Assembly: GCA_026874595.1 (NCBI GenBank)
Contig: CM049316.1
Location: forward strand, 19,741,839 to 19,805,838
Direction: 5' to 3'
From: Sipunculus nudus
Lineage: Eukaryota > Annelida > Sipuncula > Golfingiida > Sipunculidae
Length of the DNA: 64,000 nt
Position numbers and translations under genes: made by a program. Of the stretch, positions 25,049-37,016 are shown piece after piece (positions within the stretch are counted from its first letter, which is position 1; every line of letters begins with the position of its first letter). The notes beneath the pieces are model-generated. The model ran no database searches. It was given only the letters and a program-made list of their open reading frames with translations, and was not told the DNA's origin.

Positions 25049-26408
25049 GTTATTTTTTTGTTATGTTCTGTTGGTAAGTCTTTATAATATGTGACAGAGG
25101 TTTTTTTCTGTTGGATTCGAGATGGACTCTGCCTATTTTCTCGAGTCTTTACCTTCAAGACCAGGACCCTCGAATCCCTAAAATAGTGGAGTCAGGCATC
25201 GAGTCCTACACCACTGCTGTAACATACACGTGGCGTCACTCGAATTTACCCATGTTTATCTATATTATACCTAACGGGGATGGCATGCCTCTGTGACCAT
25301 GGCTCCACAATGCCCGATTCGGACTTTTTTGTCGGGAACAATGGTAAACTTGTCCCTAATGGAGTCTTTTCTTATTAATCCTGAGGAATATTTTTTTTTG
25401 TTATACGATTAATCTATGCAGCACCGTTTAGCAGAAAACAAGACCGTTTGTGTGTCTCCAGCTGTTAAACCCGTTCTCCGGCGAAATCGAGCGGATCTGT
25501 CCGAACATAAGAACGGGTAATATGGTAATCATGACACGATATGTTGTGTTACACTTACACTAACAGTGTAGACGCACCTGTAAACAGGTAAGGCTTTTAT
25601 TGATAGGTAGGCGACGGTGAGTTGAAGTTTTCTCAGATCTCTAATGAAGTATAGCAAAAGCACCCAGATTAAAAGAATACGGTGCGAGCAGGTACAGGGT
25701 AAACCCGGAGATCATTTGGAAACATCTCTCCCGTTATCCCTTCCCCTGTCATGAAATTGGTCTACAAAACATTAACAACAATGCTCAGGATTTAGTTTTT
25801 TAACTACTTTATATGTGTCGCTTATCTTTAAATTATATATTTGATAATAGGGAGGTCTTTGATGATTAGACGCTTTTGAATTAAAAATAAAGTTACTTGT
25901 TTATATTAAGAATTGCCAACTCAAAGAGAGAAATGGGGGAAGCAAAGGATGGACAGAGTTTACACTTTATTGGAAATCTCCGGTGAATTTATTCTCTATT
26001 TATTATATATAAATAGAATTTAAAGTTTCAAGTGATTCCAAATACAGACGGAAACACTTTGGCCTGCACAGCAAGAAACGCATCACATTTTAAATTTAAG
26101 GTAATTTGATATAACTTTATAATGCTGTTATAATATATAACCACATATTTTGTAAATATAGGGGTATTATCGTGTATCTTATAATATGGGAGGAATGGGT
26201 AAACACAATGATCACTATACATTTCAGCTCTGTAATTGTTCACAGCCATGGTATTTATTCTATAAATATCTATGTTGAAATATAATACACTGCATATTTA
26301 AAAAAGACGATATTAATCGGGTTAACGCTTAATTATAACATTTCTTGCAGCCATGAAATGTAATATCTGATATGTTCTTAATAAAACAGCCGTGCTTGAT
26401 ATTTAAAA

Positions 26409-26636
26409 CTACCAACCTCCACAAAAACAACAGTAAAAAACTGCAAAGCCGACATAAGGCGAGGCGAAGTTACAAAAGCGGATGCCAGGAAAGAAGAGAC
26501 TGAAAATGACCTGTGCCACAAATAAAGATCGACGTCGTTCAAACGAGTCAGGGAAAGCCGCAAGGAAGACGGAACCCAGAAACCCAAGCTGAACTAGCAG
26601 TTGTGCTGTTTCAAGGTAGGCCGCCATTTCACACAC
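26409..26636 (-). other. Possible first exon, hydrophobic, unrecognised
   Basis: A 75-codon minus-strand frame includes an ATGGCGGCC-type start at about 26624 and reads M-A-A-Y-L-E-T-A-Q-L-L-V-Q-L-G-F, then hydrophobic segments. An internal GCACAG-GTCATT near 26515 could be a donor after S-L-F-V-A-Q. No downstream exon was identified, so this is weak. Confidence 0.2.
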
Positions 26637-26804
26637 CAGCTGCCACTAGCAGACTCAAACAGAGGGCAATGTTTTGTAGTGAAGCCCTACCTTGTATGAA
26701 TTCACGAGTAGCATATATCCTATGGGACTGTAATATGTCATGCCGGGTATTCTAGTTCCATAATGTCTCAGTACTAGATATTTTACACAGGTGTATGTAA
26801 ATAG

Positions 26805-26982
26805 AGAAATATTTCATGTTCAAGTTTGATTCTTTGTTATATTTTGATATTGTACAGTATTTTTACTTAATGCTCTGTACGTTAAGTATTAATAAAGAAA
26901 TATTTCATGTTCAAGTTTGATTCTTTAATATATTTTTATATTGTACAGTATTTATACTTAATGCTCTATAAGTTAAGTAATA
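26805..26982 (+). repeat. Two tandem copies of a 91-bp unit
   Basis: AGAAATATTTCATGTTCAAG starts at 26805 and 26896; both continue through TTGATTCTTT, ATTGTACAGTATTT and ACTTAATGCTCT. The copies differ by a few substitutions. Confidence 0.85.
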
Positions 26983-27356
26983 TTTTAAAATTTTAATTAA
27001 CAGCATGCTGCCTTTACCTCAATCACAGTAGTTCGTTGAAATGGGTAAGGATTGAAAGTCCATGCATCACATGTTTCCGTGACGTTGCTGATGTAACCTG
27101 AAGTTACGCAGCGTTCACATTTGGAATAAACACCTCGTCCATTTTCAGGGCATAATTCAAAAGGAAAGGAATCATCCGAGCTTACGTTTTAATACTTCTT
27201 CATACATTCAAAATCATGGCGGATGACAGTTGATAATGGTGGGTACAGTTAACAGATTATTTTGACAATTTTCCTAAATATTTGTACAAAATTCGACAAA
27301 TATTTACTTTAAGACCATTAACAAGTAGAAAAAGGTGAGAATATTACAGCATTTTA

Positions 27357-27422
27357 GGTGCTTTTTCTTGTCCTTTTCGGTGCTTTTTGGTCCTTTTCGG
27401 TACTTTTTTGGTCCTTTTTAGG
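27357..27422 (+). repeat. Short minisatellite, GGTGCTTTTTGGTCCTTTTC
   Basis: About three imperfect units of roughly 20-21 bp, alternating GGTGCTTTTT and GGTCCTTTT(C/T). Confidence 0.7.
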
Positions 27423-28639
27423 TTACAAGTCTACGCCAGCAAACCCTGGAAAGAAAAGAAGATAAACATAGTAGATACTTTCATTTGTGTCCTTCTGAAG
27501 ACAACCAGTTTTGAACACGCGATCTCGAAATTCTTCAGTTATACAACAGAATGATGGCGGAAACAGACAAAAATATATAATTCTCATACTTAAGGTTTTT
27601 CATCATAGGGAAAGCAGTCAGCAGCTGGGTGAATTAAACATTATGGTTAATTTTAGCTCAAGGATCTAATGTCGTCTAAAATTCACCCAAAAAAAATCAT
27701 TTTATTGATATATTTGTTAACTGCTGGGTCATTGTTACAAGAATGTGTTATTGTCAATATAATTCACCATAAAGAAATAGTAGCATCTAAACGGACCTGT
27801 CTACCCCACATACAGTGTAAATGAACCACATGTTTGCTCTGGCGTAAACATCACATTCTTCCATCCCTGATTAGCATGCAAATTGAGCTATGGATTGATT
27901 GGCACGAGGGACGGAGGTCTTTTGAGCTACAGCACTTCTTATCTGAATAAGCTGGGTCCAGATTATTGACACTAAGTTGACCAAGTCAGGGTAGCCAGGT
28001 GACCTGATACCCTGTGACCACATAGGTTGCGCCTTTGGACAAATACACAATAGACATTTTGATTAAAATCACTTTTTTACATATGAGAAATGGTTAAGTG
28101 TACGATTCAAGATGGAGATAAGCAATAAGGATAATAGTATGGATTCATGTTATAGCAGGGCTATAGTAATCTAATATTGTACCTGTATTTGAAAACGCTT
28201 TTTTTCCCTTATTCAATATATTCTATTATAATGCAGTCCCAGGCCGTTTTAAAAAAAGAATCATTTGTTATTTCTTTTTAATTTAAAATTTCAAAAGAAG
28301 GATGATACAATCAAAAACTGCTTGGTGATATTTGTATATTTTAAGATGATGTTACTGTTGAGTGCACACTTAGTGCAAGATGAGAGATATATCATATAAA
28401 AGTGAAAATTTTGCTTTAAATCTAAAATCTTCTGACCAATAACAAAACAGTTATGTATATATAGGAGCGGAAATCCTTTGGATTCTGAATATGTATACTT
28501 CATTGGGACTTAACATCACTTAATATACAATAAAGATAAAATGAACCAAGGTAGATTCACGATAATAAGACTTAAAGCTTAGGGTAAAATCTAATCTTCG
28601 TGAGATGATGCATAAGAAACAAAATATTGTAAATGATCC

Positions 28640-28705
28640 GACTTTTGCTGTCCAGTGGTGATGCACATGACTCAAAGTCAGGAGGTCGTGAATTCAAAAG
28701 ATAAG
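28640..28705 (+). mobile_element. Degraded tRNA-like SINE head
   Basis: TGTCCAGTGGTGATGC resembles an A box and AGTCAGGAGGTCGTGAATTC a decayed B box, about 30 bp apart, in tRNA-like order. The downstream part contains CTCTGCAGGCTTAATTGG. Evidence is weaker than for the SINE at 30.1 kb. Confidence 0.35.
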
Positions 28706-29278
28706 TGAGATTTTGCACAGATTGCCACCTCACAGAACGCTTTGAGCCCTCTGCAGGCTTAATTGGAAGACTTTTCCGTATACTAGTATCACTAAACAAA
28801 CGAGTGCTTCTTGGGGATTCCTCGATGTCATGACCTAGTAATTGGGTAAGGCACAAACCTAGGATCACAGGCGCGGTTGACACCATACCTTGGTGGAACC
28901 AGGACAGAATAAAATCAAAGAAAAAGAATGTAACCGGCACGTAGACAAACAACTTAAAGAAACTGCAGATTTAGATACTTCACGACAGATTGATCGTCCA
29001 ATAGGGTATCAAATCACTGGACCACAAGGAAAGGTTGCACATCGTTTTTTCGAAGTTGCCAAGAGATTGACATTTCTTCACAAATTCCATAGTTCTTGTT
29101 TCACAAAACATGATAGTCAATTGTGGTTCGTCGGATTATTTTTATGAATTGAGCGACCCAACCTCAAACTATGAGAAACATATTAGGAATTTACTTAGGT
29201 TTTTAAATAATAAAAATAATTGCTACCTGCAAATACGAACAGCCAAAGACATGCTCGGATAATTATAAGATGTATAAT

Positions 29279-29412
29279 GTATATATATATATATAGTTGT
29301 CTTTCAGACAGTATTCAGTATTCTCTGACAGTATGGCAGAGAAACTAGCAATCATAAGCTCAAAACAAAAGAACCTATTGAACAAACGTTCGGAAATTGT
29401 TTCAACCTGTCG

Positions 29413-29462
<50 letters not shown>

Positions 29463-29706
29463 TGATAATTAGTAAGCTGATATTTAATAGGGTCCAGGGC
29501 ACTGACGGGACCGGACATTTTGCCAGCAATAGGGAGGTTTCCTTAGTAGGGAGGTTATGAATTACCTACTTGAACTACCTACTTGTAATCTAAGGGCTTA
29601 CATTGAATGAAATCAGCACAAGAAAATAACACCAGTGTTAAAATTTTATGATAAAATAATATATATATAATTATATAAATAGTTAAATATAAATATATAT
29701 ATATAA

Positions 29707-29772
<66 letters not shown>
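29279..29772. repeat. Cluster of (TA)n tracts
   Basis: TA tracts at 29279-29295, 29416-29460 and about 29658-29771, the last over 100 bp with interruptions. The short stretch between (29296-29415) gives open frames on both strands but no recognisable protein. Confidence 0.9.
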
Positions 29773-30059
29773 CACTACATTCTACTCGATAAAAATCAAG
29801 TTAATTATGTAAGAAGAAAAAAATTGAACAGAGCAGTTTTTGGTTAAGACTTATTCGAGAGCGATTAGAAAGCAGTTCTACTTAGTTTGAATTTAGCATC
29901 TATTATATAAAGTGGTGCATTTTATGTGTTTTTATTTTATGAATTCACCACTGAATTCCGCGCTGATAAGATTTACTGACACTGACACGTCTGACGTCAG
30001 TTTACTGGCCCCGCACACTGCACAAGCTGCAAACGGTCGATCGCTAAAGATTGCAATAG

Positions 30060-30145
30060 ATCAAAGAACGCAGATTGGGAATCGAACCCATGGTCTCTGA
30101 TTGACGGTCGTCGGCTCTATCCACTGGGCCACAATAGATCCCCGA
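30060..30145 (-). mobile_element. tRNA-derived SINE head
   Basis: On the minus strand an A box TGGCCCAGTGG (30131-30121) is followed by a perfect B box GGTTCGATTCC (30088-30078), 33 bp apart, the internal pol III promoter of a tRNA. Flanks do not form a paired acceptor stem, so it is a SINE rather than a tRNA gene. The 3' body probably runs toward 29.93 kb but its end is not defined. Confidence 0.65.
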
Positions 30146-30149
30146 CCCC

Positions 30150-32050
30150 TTTGTGTATTTTCACACTTATATGGGAATATATATTGACAGAATGGAGGAA
30201 GTTTTGGTAATCTAGGATCCATCAAACTAATGAAATTTAACGATGGCGAAGCTGTTTATTCTTGTCTTTGCTTCACACAGGCCAACAAAACTACACCTTT
30301 GATTGTAAGTGCAGTCATTATCGTCTGAGAGTAAATAATCCATACATTTAGTAACGATAATTAATAGACGAGTAACGCTTTGGCCCGCAGTTGAGTAGGC
30401 CACTTCAACAAGCTAGATATACAATATGCCTAGGTTCGGGGTTAAATACTAGATTTGATAGAACACAGAATCTAATAACATTTTATGGCAGTGTATTTTA
30501 TTATATTTGTAGTTTTCTGTCATCATTCCGTCTGCTGATAAAAAGTGGGTGCCTGTTTTAGAGAAAACCAAGGTACTTGTCACTATATTCACAAAAAGGA
30601 TTTTGTTAACTTACCATTCCTCATCGTATGATTTTAAATCTCATGTAAAAGACTAGAAATCTGATTCTTAGGAATGCAAGCCTCCGCTATGTGTCACCAG
30701 AGGACTGACTGATGTATTTAGGTATAGGGAGTATGACCACATAATTGTTTTTCAAGTTCTATTAATTCTTTTATGTAATATCATGTTTAGCAATTAGCGT
30801 GAGAAACCAAGTTAGGAAGAACATGTGGTTCATATGATGTAAATATCAAATGCAGTTTAGCAATCAGTATACGCCACCAACAGCCTTTAATGTTCATTTC
30901 TATATAGATAGACTCTTGTATGACGGTCTCAATAGGAACTGTGTCTGATAGGCGACGTCTTGTCTGCGAATTTTCTAAGGATTGTATTCCCACGAAACCT
31001 TCCTTGGGGCGTGTCTGCGTTAGGTTGATGTGTGTTGACATAGGGTGGATGGAAGTGCTGATTGGCGGTGGAGTCTAGGAGTTGTGACGTCAGGAGCCTC
31101 GTATAAATCGTGAATCCCAGCTATCTTCAGAAGAGCCGGAGCGCTTCGTGAGTGTAGCGTCACCTGAGCGCTCTTCAGCAGTCCAACCGGTTGTTCTGCT
31201 ATTTTCTGTATGTCCAGATGGGCGATCGCGTCAGTGGTTATTGCAAGTCTACGTCTGAGGGAGGCCACCTCGTTGATACCCGATCTGTAAAGTACTTTAG
31301 AGACAGTGATGTTGTTTGCCGTAAGACAGGCAATCTTGAGATAGTGCGCGCTCCAAGGAACGGGCAAGGGGACTTTGTCTTGACGCGATACTGTGATGGT
31401 GCTGAATTTTGCTAGAGAGTGTATTTGTTCGGTACCCTATAACTGGAGGGCTATACTAGACTGCAGCTGAAAGAGCCGTTGATTCAGGGTTCCACAGAAA
31501 CATTCGGTGAGCGGCACGGGAATTGTGTTTTACGGACGATTAACAGTTATACCCCGGTTAGAACTAGTTGTGTGTTGTGACCATCTGTATTACGCTGGGA
31601 TTGGACTATGCTCCGTGTACACATGGATAACGCCAGAGACCACCAGAACGTCTAGACGTCACGTGAGAGCTTGAGGTTATGTGACCTGGAACATATGGAA
31701 GTGTGCCTGTGTTTGGAGGATTAGTTTTATGAAGATTTTTGGAATATGTGAACCATCCTGATTACTGCTTTATTTGTGTTAAGGCATCCCCCCCCCACCC
31801 AAGATATATGTAAGTAACCCATTTATTTGTTTTTATATATTTTTTTTATCTAATGACTGTCTTAGAGTTTTTCTTTGGGTATATTAATGTCTGGTCTGCC
31901 TGTTATTTTGACTGACTGAAAAGAACCTGAAAGTTCACATCCCCAGTAGTGTGACACTATGTTAAACTCCTGTGGGATCCCCAAAAAGTATGTTTACATT
32001 CACATAATTGGCCTAAACTCCCAGACAAGTTCATTCGTGCATATGTGACT
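30150..32050. other. Unassigned stretch left of Gypsy element
   Basis: The part 31.0-31.7 kb is richer in G+C and has an open frame of 115 codons on the minus strand (31367-31020), with no recognised motif. It includes a TGACGTCA at 31085. Confidence 0.45.
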
Positions 32051-32053
32051 CTG

Positions 32054-32193
32054 TGCTATAAGGGGTAAAACGACATTACGACGTCGTTAGTGGGTCGTAT
32101 ATACGACATACCACATGTGGCGCGAGAGCCGCCATCTTGGTAACTTGGGAATAAAACAGTGAAAACCATACAGCTGTGTTAGAGGTTATTACA
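32054..32193 (+). repeat. 5' LTR of Gypsy element (140 bp)
   Basis: It begins TGCTATAAGGGG and ends GTTATTACA. The sequence AACTTGGGAATAAAAC contains a polyadenylation-type AATAAA near 32150. TGGTGGCAGCTGCG follows directly and is a plausible primer-binding site. It aligns end to end with the copy at 35087-35226. Confidence 0.8.
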
Positions 32194-32629
32194 TGGTGGC
32201 AGCTGCGTTTTAATCAAGAATATGAGCTGAAACAGTCGTTCTGATAGATCAGGAGAGCAAGGACTAAATTGAGCTACCCAGCTCCCGCTACCAGAAAAGT
32301 TTTAAGCTGCAAATGAACCGAAACAAGCCGACTTGTGGCCGAAACGGATTCTCCGATGACCGTGAGTATATAGATCGCTGAAGGATGAGCTGATCCGTGA
32401 TATAATTGTTGCAGGATTTAGAGATGATTAACTGTCAGACAAGCTTCAGACAAAACCCTACTTGGGGAAGCCGTGCAGATAAGTTGACAGGCAGAAGCCC
32501 GCTAGCAAAACTAGACGTTGTTTAAGTCAATACTTAACTTCCACTGACACGAATACCGCTAGCAGCATTGCATATGTTAAAACGAAGCCACAGGGCAAAA
32601 ACCCAAGGGCAAAGCAAAATACACCAAAG

Positions 32630-32760
32630 GTGAATCATGTAAATACTGTGGCAACAAAAAAAACACCCAAGGGACATTTGCTTTGCTAGAGATGTTTCAT
32701 GCAGGGGTTTTGGTAAAAAAAAAGGACATTTTCAAGCTGTATGCAGAAGCTCACAAAAAC
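32630..32760 (+). pseudogene. Gypsy gag zinc-knuckle remnant
   Basis: The plus strand reads C-K-Y-C-G-N at about 32639, and later G-F-G-K-K-K-G-H-F-Q-A-V-C-R-S, which match paired CCHC knuckles of Gypsy gag. Poly-A runs inside (32657, 32716) are likely sites of the frame changes. A protease-like F-D-T then A-V-T-V-V-D-K segment lies near 32866-32905. Confidence 0.6.
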
Positions 32761-33049
32761 AGCAAAAAGGGTCGATGAAATTGAACAGGCACCATTCATT
32801 GGAGAAATTAGAAGTAAAGGTGATACTTGGTTAGCTCAAATAAAGTGAATGGAAATCCTACCAGGTTTGACACTTTTGCGGCTGTGACTGTAGTGGATAA
32901 AAATGAGCCTTGGCTAAGAAAGCAGAAACTATTAAAGCCAATCCAGGGACTTAATTGAAAGACCAGAAGGTAGTAACATAGCAGCCACAGGTATGTTTTA
33001 AGCTACACTGAGACATGACTCAAAGACATTCACTGAGCAAGTATATGTT

Positions 33050-33719
33050 ATGAAGAACCAAACATGGTCTCTGCTTAGCAGAAATGCTTGTGTAAAACAA
33101 AGCCTCATCCAATTGACAGCTGACATTGCAGAGGTTAGTACAGAGACATTAAACATTCAAGATGAGTTCCCAAAACTGTTCAAAGGCTTAGGCAAACTGG
33201 AAACTAAGTACAACATCAAACTTAAACCAGATCCTCAGCATACATGTTTGTTTGCACTGCGTCAGATTCCTCATCCCTCGTTGCCTGCTGTTAAGAAAGA
33301 GATCCAGTCAATGAAACGACAAGGAGTTATTTCGGCAGTGACTGTTATCACACCTTGGAATTCAGGCATAGGTCCGGTTCCAAAGCGGAATGGATCGGAT
33401 AGAATTTGTTTTGATTTAACACTACCCAACAAAGCCGTACAAAGAGAAATACATCAAATGTTCTCTGTTGATGAAAGTCTGGCCAAGTTAGGACAGAGCA
33501 AAATATTCTCCAAGTTAGACACAAACAGTGGCTTTTGGAAGCTTCCTCTGGAACGGGTCCAAGCTGTTAACTTCCTTCCTCACACCCAATGGAAGGTTCA
33601 GCTTTAACAGGCTCCCGTTAGGGATTAGTTCTGCACCGGAAATATTTCAGCGTACTATGTATGGAATCCTTGATGGTCTTGATGGTGTTATTGGTCACAT
33701 GGACGATATCCCTGTCTAA
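33050..33719 (+). pseudogene. Gypsy reverse transcriptase fragment
   Basis: The frame from 33050 carries L-K-P-D-P-Q-H, then R-Q-G-V-I-S, P-W-N-S-G-I-G-P-V-P-K-R-N-G-S-D-R-I-C-F-D-L, and S-K-L-D-T-N-S-G-F-W, the standard finger and palm blocks of Gypsy RT. A frameshift near 33600 moves to a frame reading F-N-R-L-P-L-G-I-S-S-A-P-E-I-F-Q and V-I-G-H-M-D-D-I, the catalytic box with H-M-D-D in place of Y-L/V-D-D. The product would be split in two and is not functional. Confidence 0.82.
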
Positions 33720-34019
33720 CAAAAAGCAGTCCGAACATGATAAGCGTTTAAGAGCACTTCTCAAACGCCTAGAGGCTGCGTACTCACATTAAACAACAAA
33801 TGAATTTTCACAGAATTCTGAGAAACTTTTAGGACACATCAATGATGCGCCTGGTGTTCATGCAGACCTACATAAAGTGGAAGCCATAAGAAAATTCCCA
33901 GCGCCACAAAATGTGAGAAATTTTAATTGAATGGAATGGTAAATCAGCTTGCCAAATTTCTACCCGAACTAGCAGAGAGTTCAATAAGCCCTAAAGAGTG
34001 CTATAACGTAAGGACACTA

Positions 34020-34345
34020 CATGGGTCTGGGATCCAGACCAACAGAAAGCATTTAGTTGCATAAAGGATGCACTGTCCTCATCCAAAGGGCTAAAACATT
34101 ATGATCCTTCACGTCCAAGTGTCATACCTGCAGACGGGTCGTCTCACGGCATCGGTGGTGGGTTGCTTCAGACTCGGGAGAATGGAGTACAGCGTCCAGT
34201 ATACTATGGTTTATTGTCACTCAACGCTACAGAACAGGGATATACTGTAATAAAGAACGGAGCATTGGCAGCAACCAGGGCGTGTGAGAAATTTGCGGAC
34301 TATATGATTGGTCTAAATTTCACTCTGCAGACAGACAATTAAACC
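34020..34345 (+). pseudogene. Gypsy RNase H fragment
   Basis: The plus strand reads K-A-F-S-C/I-K-D-A-L-S-S, then P-A-D-G-S-S-H-G-I-G-G-G-L-L-Q and R-P-V-Y-Y-G, A-T-E-Q-G-Y, A-L-A-A-T-R-A-C-E-K-F-A-D-Y, L-Q-T-D-N, the usual Gypsy RNase H series with the D-A-S site changed to A-D-G. It stops at an in-frame TAA after T-D-N. Confidence 0.7.
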
Positions 34346-35086
34346 CCTTGTGCCCTATCCTATTCATCGACCTAGCGAATATGTCGCCAAGAATCTTCCG
34401 CTTTCGACTCCGCCTGATGAGATTTCAGTACCAGGTCTGACAGAGAACAGACAACTACAGATGCTCTCTCATGGGCACCAGTCTCAACAGCATAAACCAC
34501 GGACTTACTTTTTATAGAGGAAGCCGAAACAATCGCATCCAGTGCCATCGATGTTCATCCTGCATCAAGTAAGCGTTTTCATGAAATAGCAAAGGCACAG
34601 AAATCTGACGAAGTCGTTTCGCAAGTTCTGCAATACTGCACCTTGCGAAAGTCCGTAAAGAGAAGGAATTGTAGCAAAAGCAACGGTTTGATTCTCGTCA
34701 CAAAACACGCGATTTACCATTTCTCAATCCGGGGGAAGAGGCATGAATCAGAGATTCCAATAGGCATGGAAAGGCCGTAAAATACACCAAGAATTCGTGT
34801 TCGCACTTAGTGCATGGTCCGTCGTTATCGCCCATCCTTAGTGCCTTCTGGTATCAATGTCAGATCTGACCAAGTCAATACACGGGAGGCAAGATTTGTG
34901 CACCCTGAAACCAGTCAGAATGATGTTGTAGATTCGCGCAAACCATCTTGTGTAGATCCTGCCACCAAGAATCCGTGTTCGCACTTAGTGCAAATCGATT
35001 GAGGCATAGTCCGTCGTAATCGCTTATTATGATTATTTACATGAATGCGCTTGCTAAAGTTATAAGCGTTGCTCGAAGGGGAGGTT

Positions 35087-35226
35087 TGGTATAAGGGTTT
35101 AAACAACATAACGACATTATTAGTGGGACATACATACGACATACGGCATGTAGCGCGAGAGCAACCATCTTGGTAACTTGGGAATAAAACGATGAAAACC
35201 ATACAGCTGTGTTAGAGTTTATTACA
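35087..35226 (+). repeat. 3' LTR of Gypsy element (140 bp)
   Basis: It begins TGGTATAAGGG and ends TTATTACA. It has the same length as the 5' copy with scattered substitutions, and the same AACTTGGGAATAAAAC block. A polypurine tract precedes it. The LTR divergence shows that insertion is not recent. Confidence 0.8.
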
Positions 35227-36019
35227 GTCTATACATTTGTGAATATTCCTTCATGACGTTGATGAATCTGGAAAAGCGCCGGAACCACACCAAAACCTTA
35301 GCGATTCCGGGATTTATGTTGTAAAAAGAAACAAACACATACACAAACGCACATGGCGGGGAAATGAGAGCATATTCTCCAGTCGGAAGCAATAATTGTA
35401 AATGCTTTTTCAGCAGTGTCAGTTTAAAATATAGCTAGTGTAATTAAGGCATGACCGACCGGATATAAATGTATAATTATTGGCGCATAATTGTGTTTAG
35501 TTATCAACACTGAGAGCCCTTTGTATGTACAATTTTAGCAGGAGCAGGCCAAGGTTAATAGTAAACCGCGTTTATTATGTAGACGCAGAGAAGCCAAGAT
35601 TGAGCCTTCAGCAGGTTACTGGGTGACACACTTAAGGGCCTTTTGCTCCTACAAGTAATGTTAGCTGGTACATTGTTTTCGTCCCTAATCCCCCGACCGA
35701 ACTAGTCCTACATTGGAATTAGATCCTATACATGCAGTTTAATTTTGATATAAGCAGTTCCCTGAGCACCCGACCCCTCCTCTTCTCGATGACAAAATTG
35801 CATACTGGACTCTAATGTCCTCTTTAATAATAATCCATGATACTCGCTGTGCGATTCCACTGATTACAACAAAAAAGCAAATAAAGAATTAAACATTTAT
35901 TATTATGTAACCTCATAACCTCTACCTATATGAGGCTACAAAAAGATCTAGTCTAGTTCTAAATAGAGAACTGCTTCCCGTGTTGGACTCCAGGTTGCAC
36001 GGTGTCCGATTATTCCGCT

Positions 36020-36975
36020 CTATGTGTTCCCTGTATTCACCTGGAGGTACTTCCGGCGCATGATGGTGTATGCGAACCCATTAAAGACTCCGCCCATGTT
36101 ACAGAAAAACACAACTAAAACGATAATCCAGGGTTGTGGTTGGCCGGACATTGCCCAGATCGCGTTCACCACCCAGGGCCACCACTGGGCCACGTAGGCC
36201 ACGACGAAGAGAAGCATGACCCGAGCAGACCGGTGGTATCGCTGCCTCCGCTGTTCATTCTCCTCGGCTTCCTCCGTCGGGCCAGACTCCCGCATCATAC
36301 ACCAGATGACCGCGTAACAGAAGGAGCAAGTGAAGAAGACGGTCAGCATCACCCCCGCCTTCACGTTGTTCATCAGCTTCCCGAGATGACTACCCATGTA
36401 CAGGATGCACCTGAAATAGAGAACCGCCTATTAAACTGTATATATGCTAATGCTTGTGTCTAATGAACTAGCTTATAGTGTTTGGATTTAATATTTGGAC
36501 CACAAGATGTTAATTCTTATATCCAAATGACAAAGTCTAGCTTATCTTTAAAGTAAAGGTTAGCTTCCTGGTCTTAGCCTACTGCTGTGTCTCTGGTGTA
36601 TATTTGATTTCATTAAACAAAAGCAGTAATGCTGGCTTACTGGATTTAAATAGCTTCAAATTCCCCTTAGGCAAATACCCGTCTCACGAAGAGGTTTTAT
36701 CACCTTCCCTCTAACAGTCGGGAGACTTGCAGCGTGGGGTGGGGGTGGGGGATGCCGCCATTAGGAAAGTTTATTTGGTTGATGTGTTGACGAAAGCTTG
36801 TCTAACACCGGCAATAACCCACTCTTATTGGCCGATACACTTATACCCTGTGCTTGGCACGGCGCCAATGTTTACACATTATCAGCATGCTTCATAAAGC
36901 TGAATATCAGAATCCGTTACCCATATATCAGAATCCGTTTTGATCGGTCCCCGTATATACCAAAACACGGTTCCT

Positions 36976-37016
<41 letters not shown>

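Larger units (their letters stand above)
25050..28640. other. Mostly unassigned stretch
   Basis: Contains only the 91-bp duplication, a short minisatellite and the weak candidate exon at 26.4-26.6 kb. Confidence 0.5.
32054..35226 (+). mobile_element. Ty3/Gypsy LTR retrotransposon, degenerate
   Basis: Two similar 140-bp direct repeats bound the element and start TG, end CA. Between them lie gag zinc knuckles (about 32640-32755), a protease remnant (about 32860-32900), reverse transcriptase (33.1-33.72 kb), RNase H (34.05-34.34 kb), and a short integrase N-terminal remnant (34.55-34.76 kb). A purine tract GAAGGGGAGG just before the 3' LTR fits a polypurine tract. Frames are broken repeatedly, and the integrase core seems deleted. 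At about 3.2 kb it is shorter than typical Gypsy elements (4-6 kb). No matching target duplication is obvious at the outer borders. Confidence 0.82.

Noticed and set aside
30075-30145. Functional tRNA gene on the minus strand
   Set aside because: A and B boxes are present but the flanks do not make an acceptor stem, so a SINE is more likely.
31020-31415. 115-codon minus-strand frame in a G+C richer patch
   Set aside because: No recognisable domain and an overlapping plus-strand frame; left as unassigned.
32050-35230. Target-site duplication of the Gypsy element
   Set aside because: Bases before 32054 (TCTG) and after 35226 (GTCT) do not match, so no duplication is claimed.
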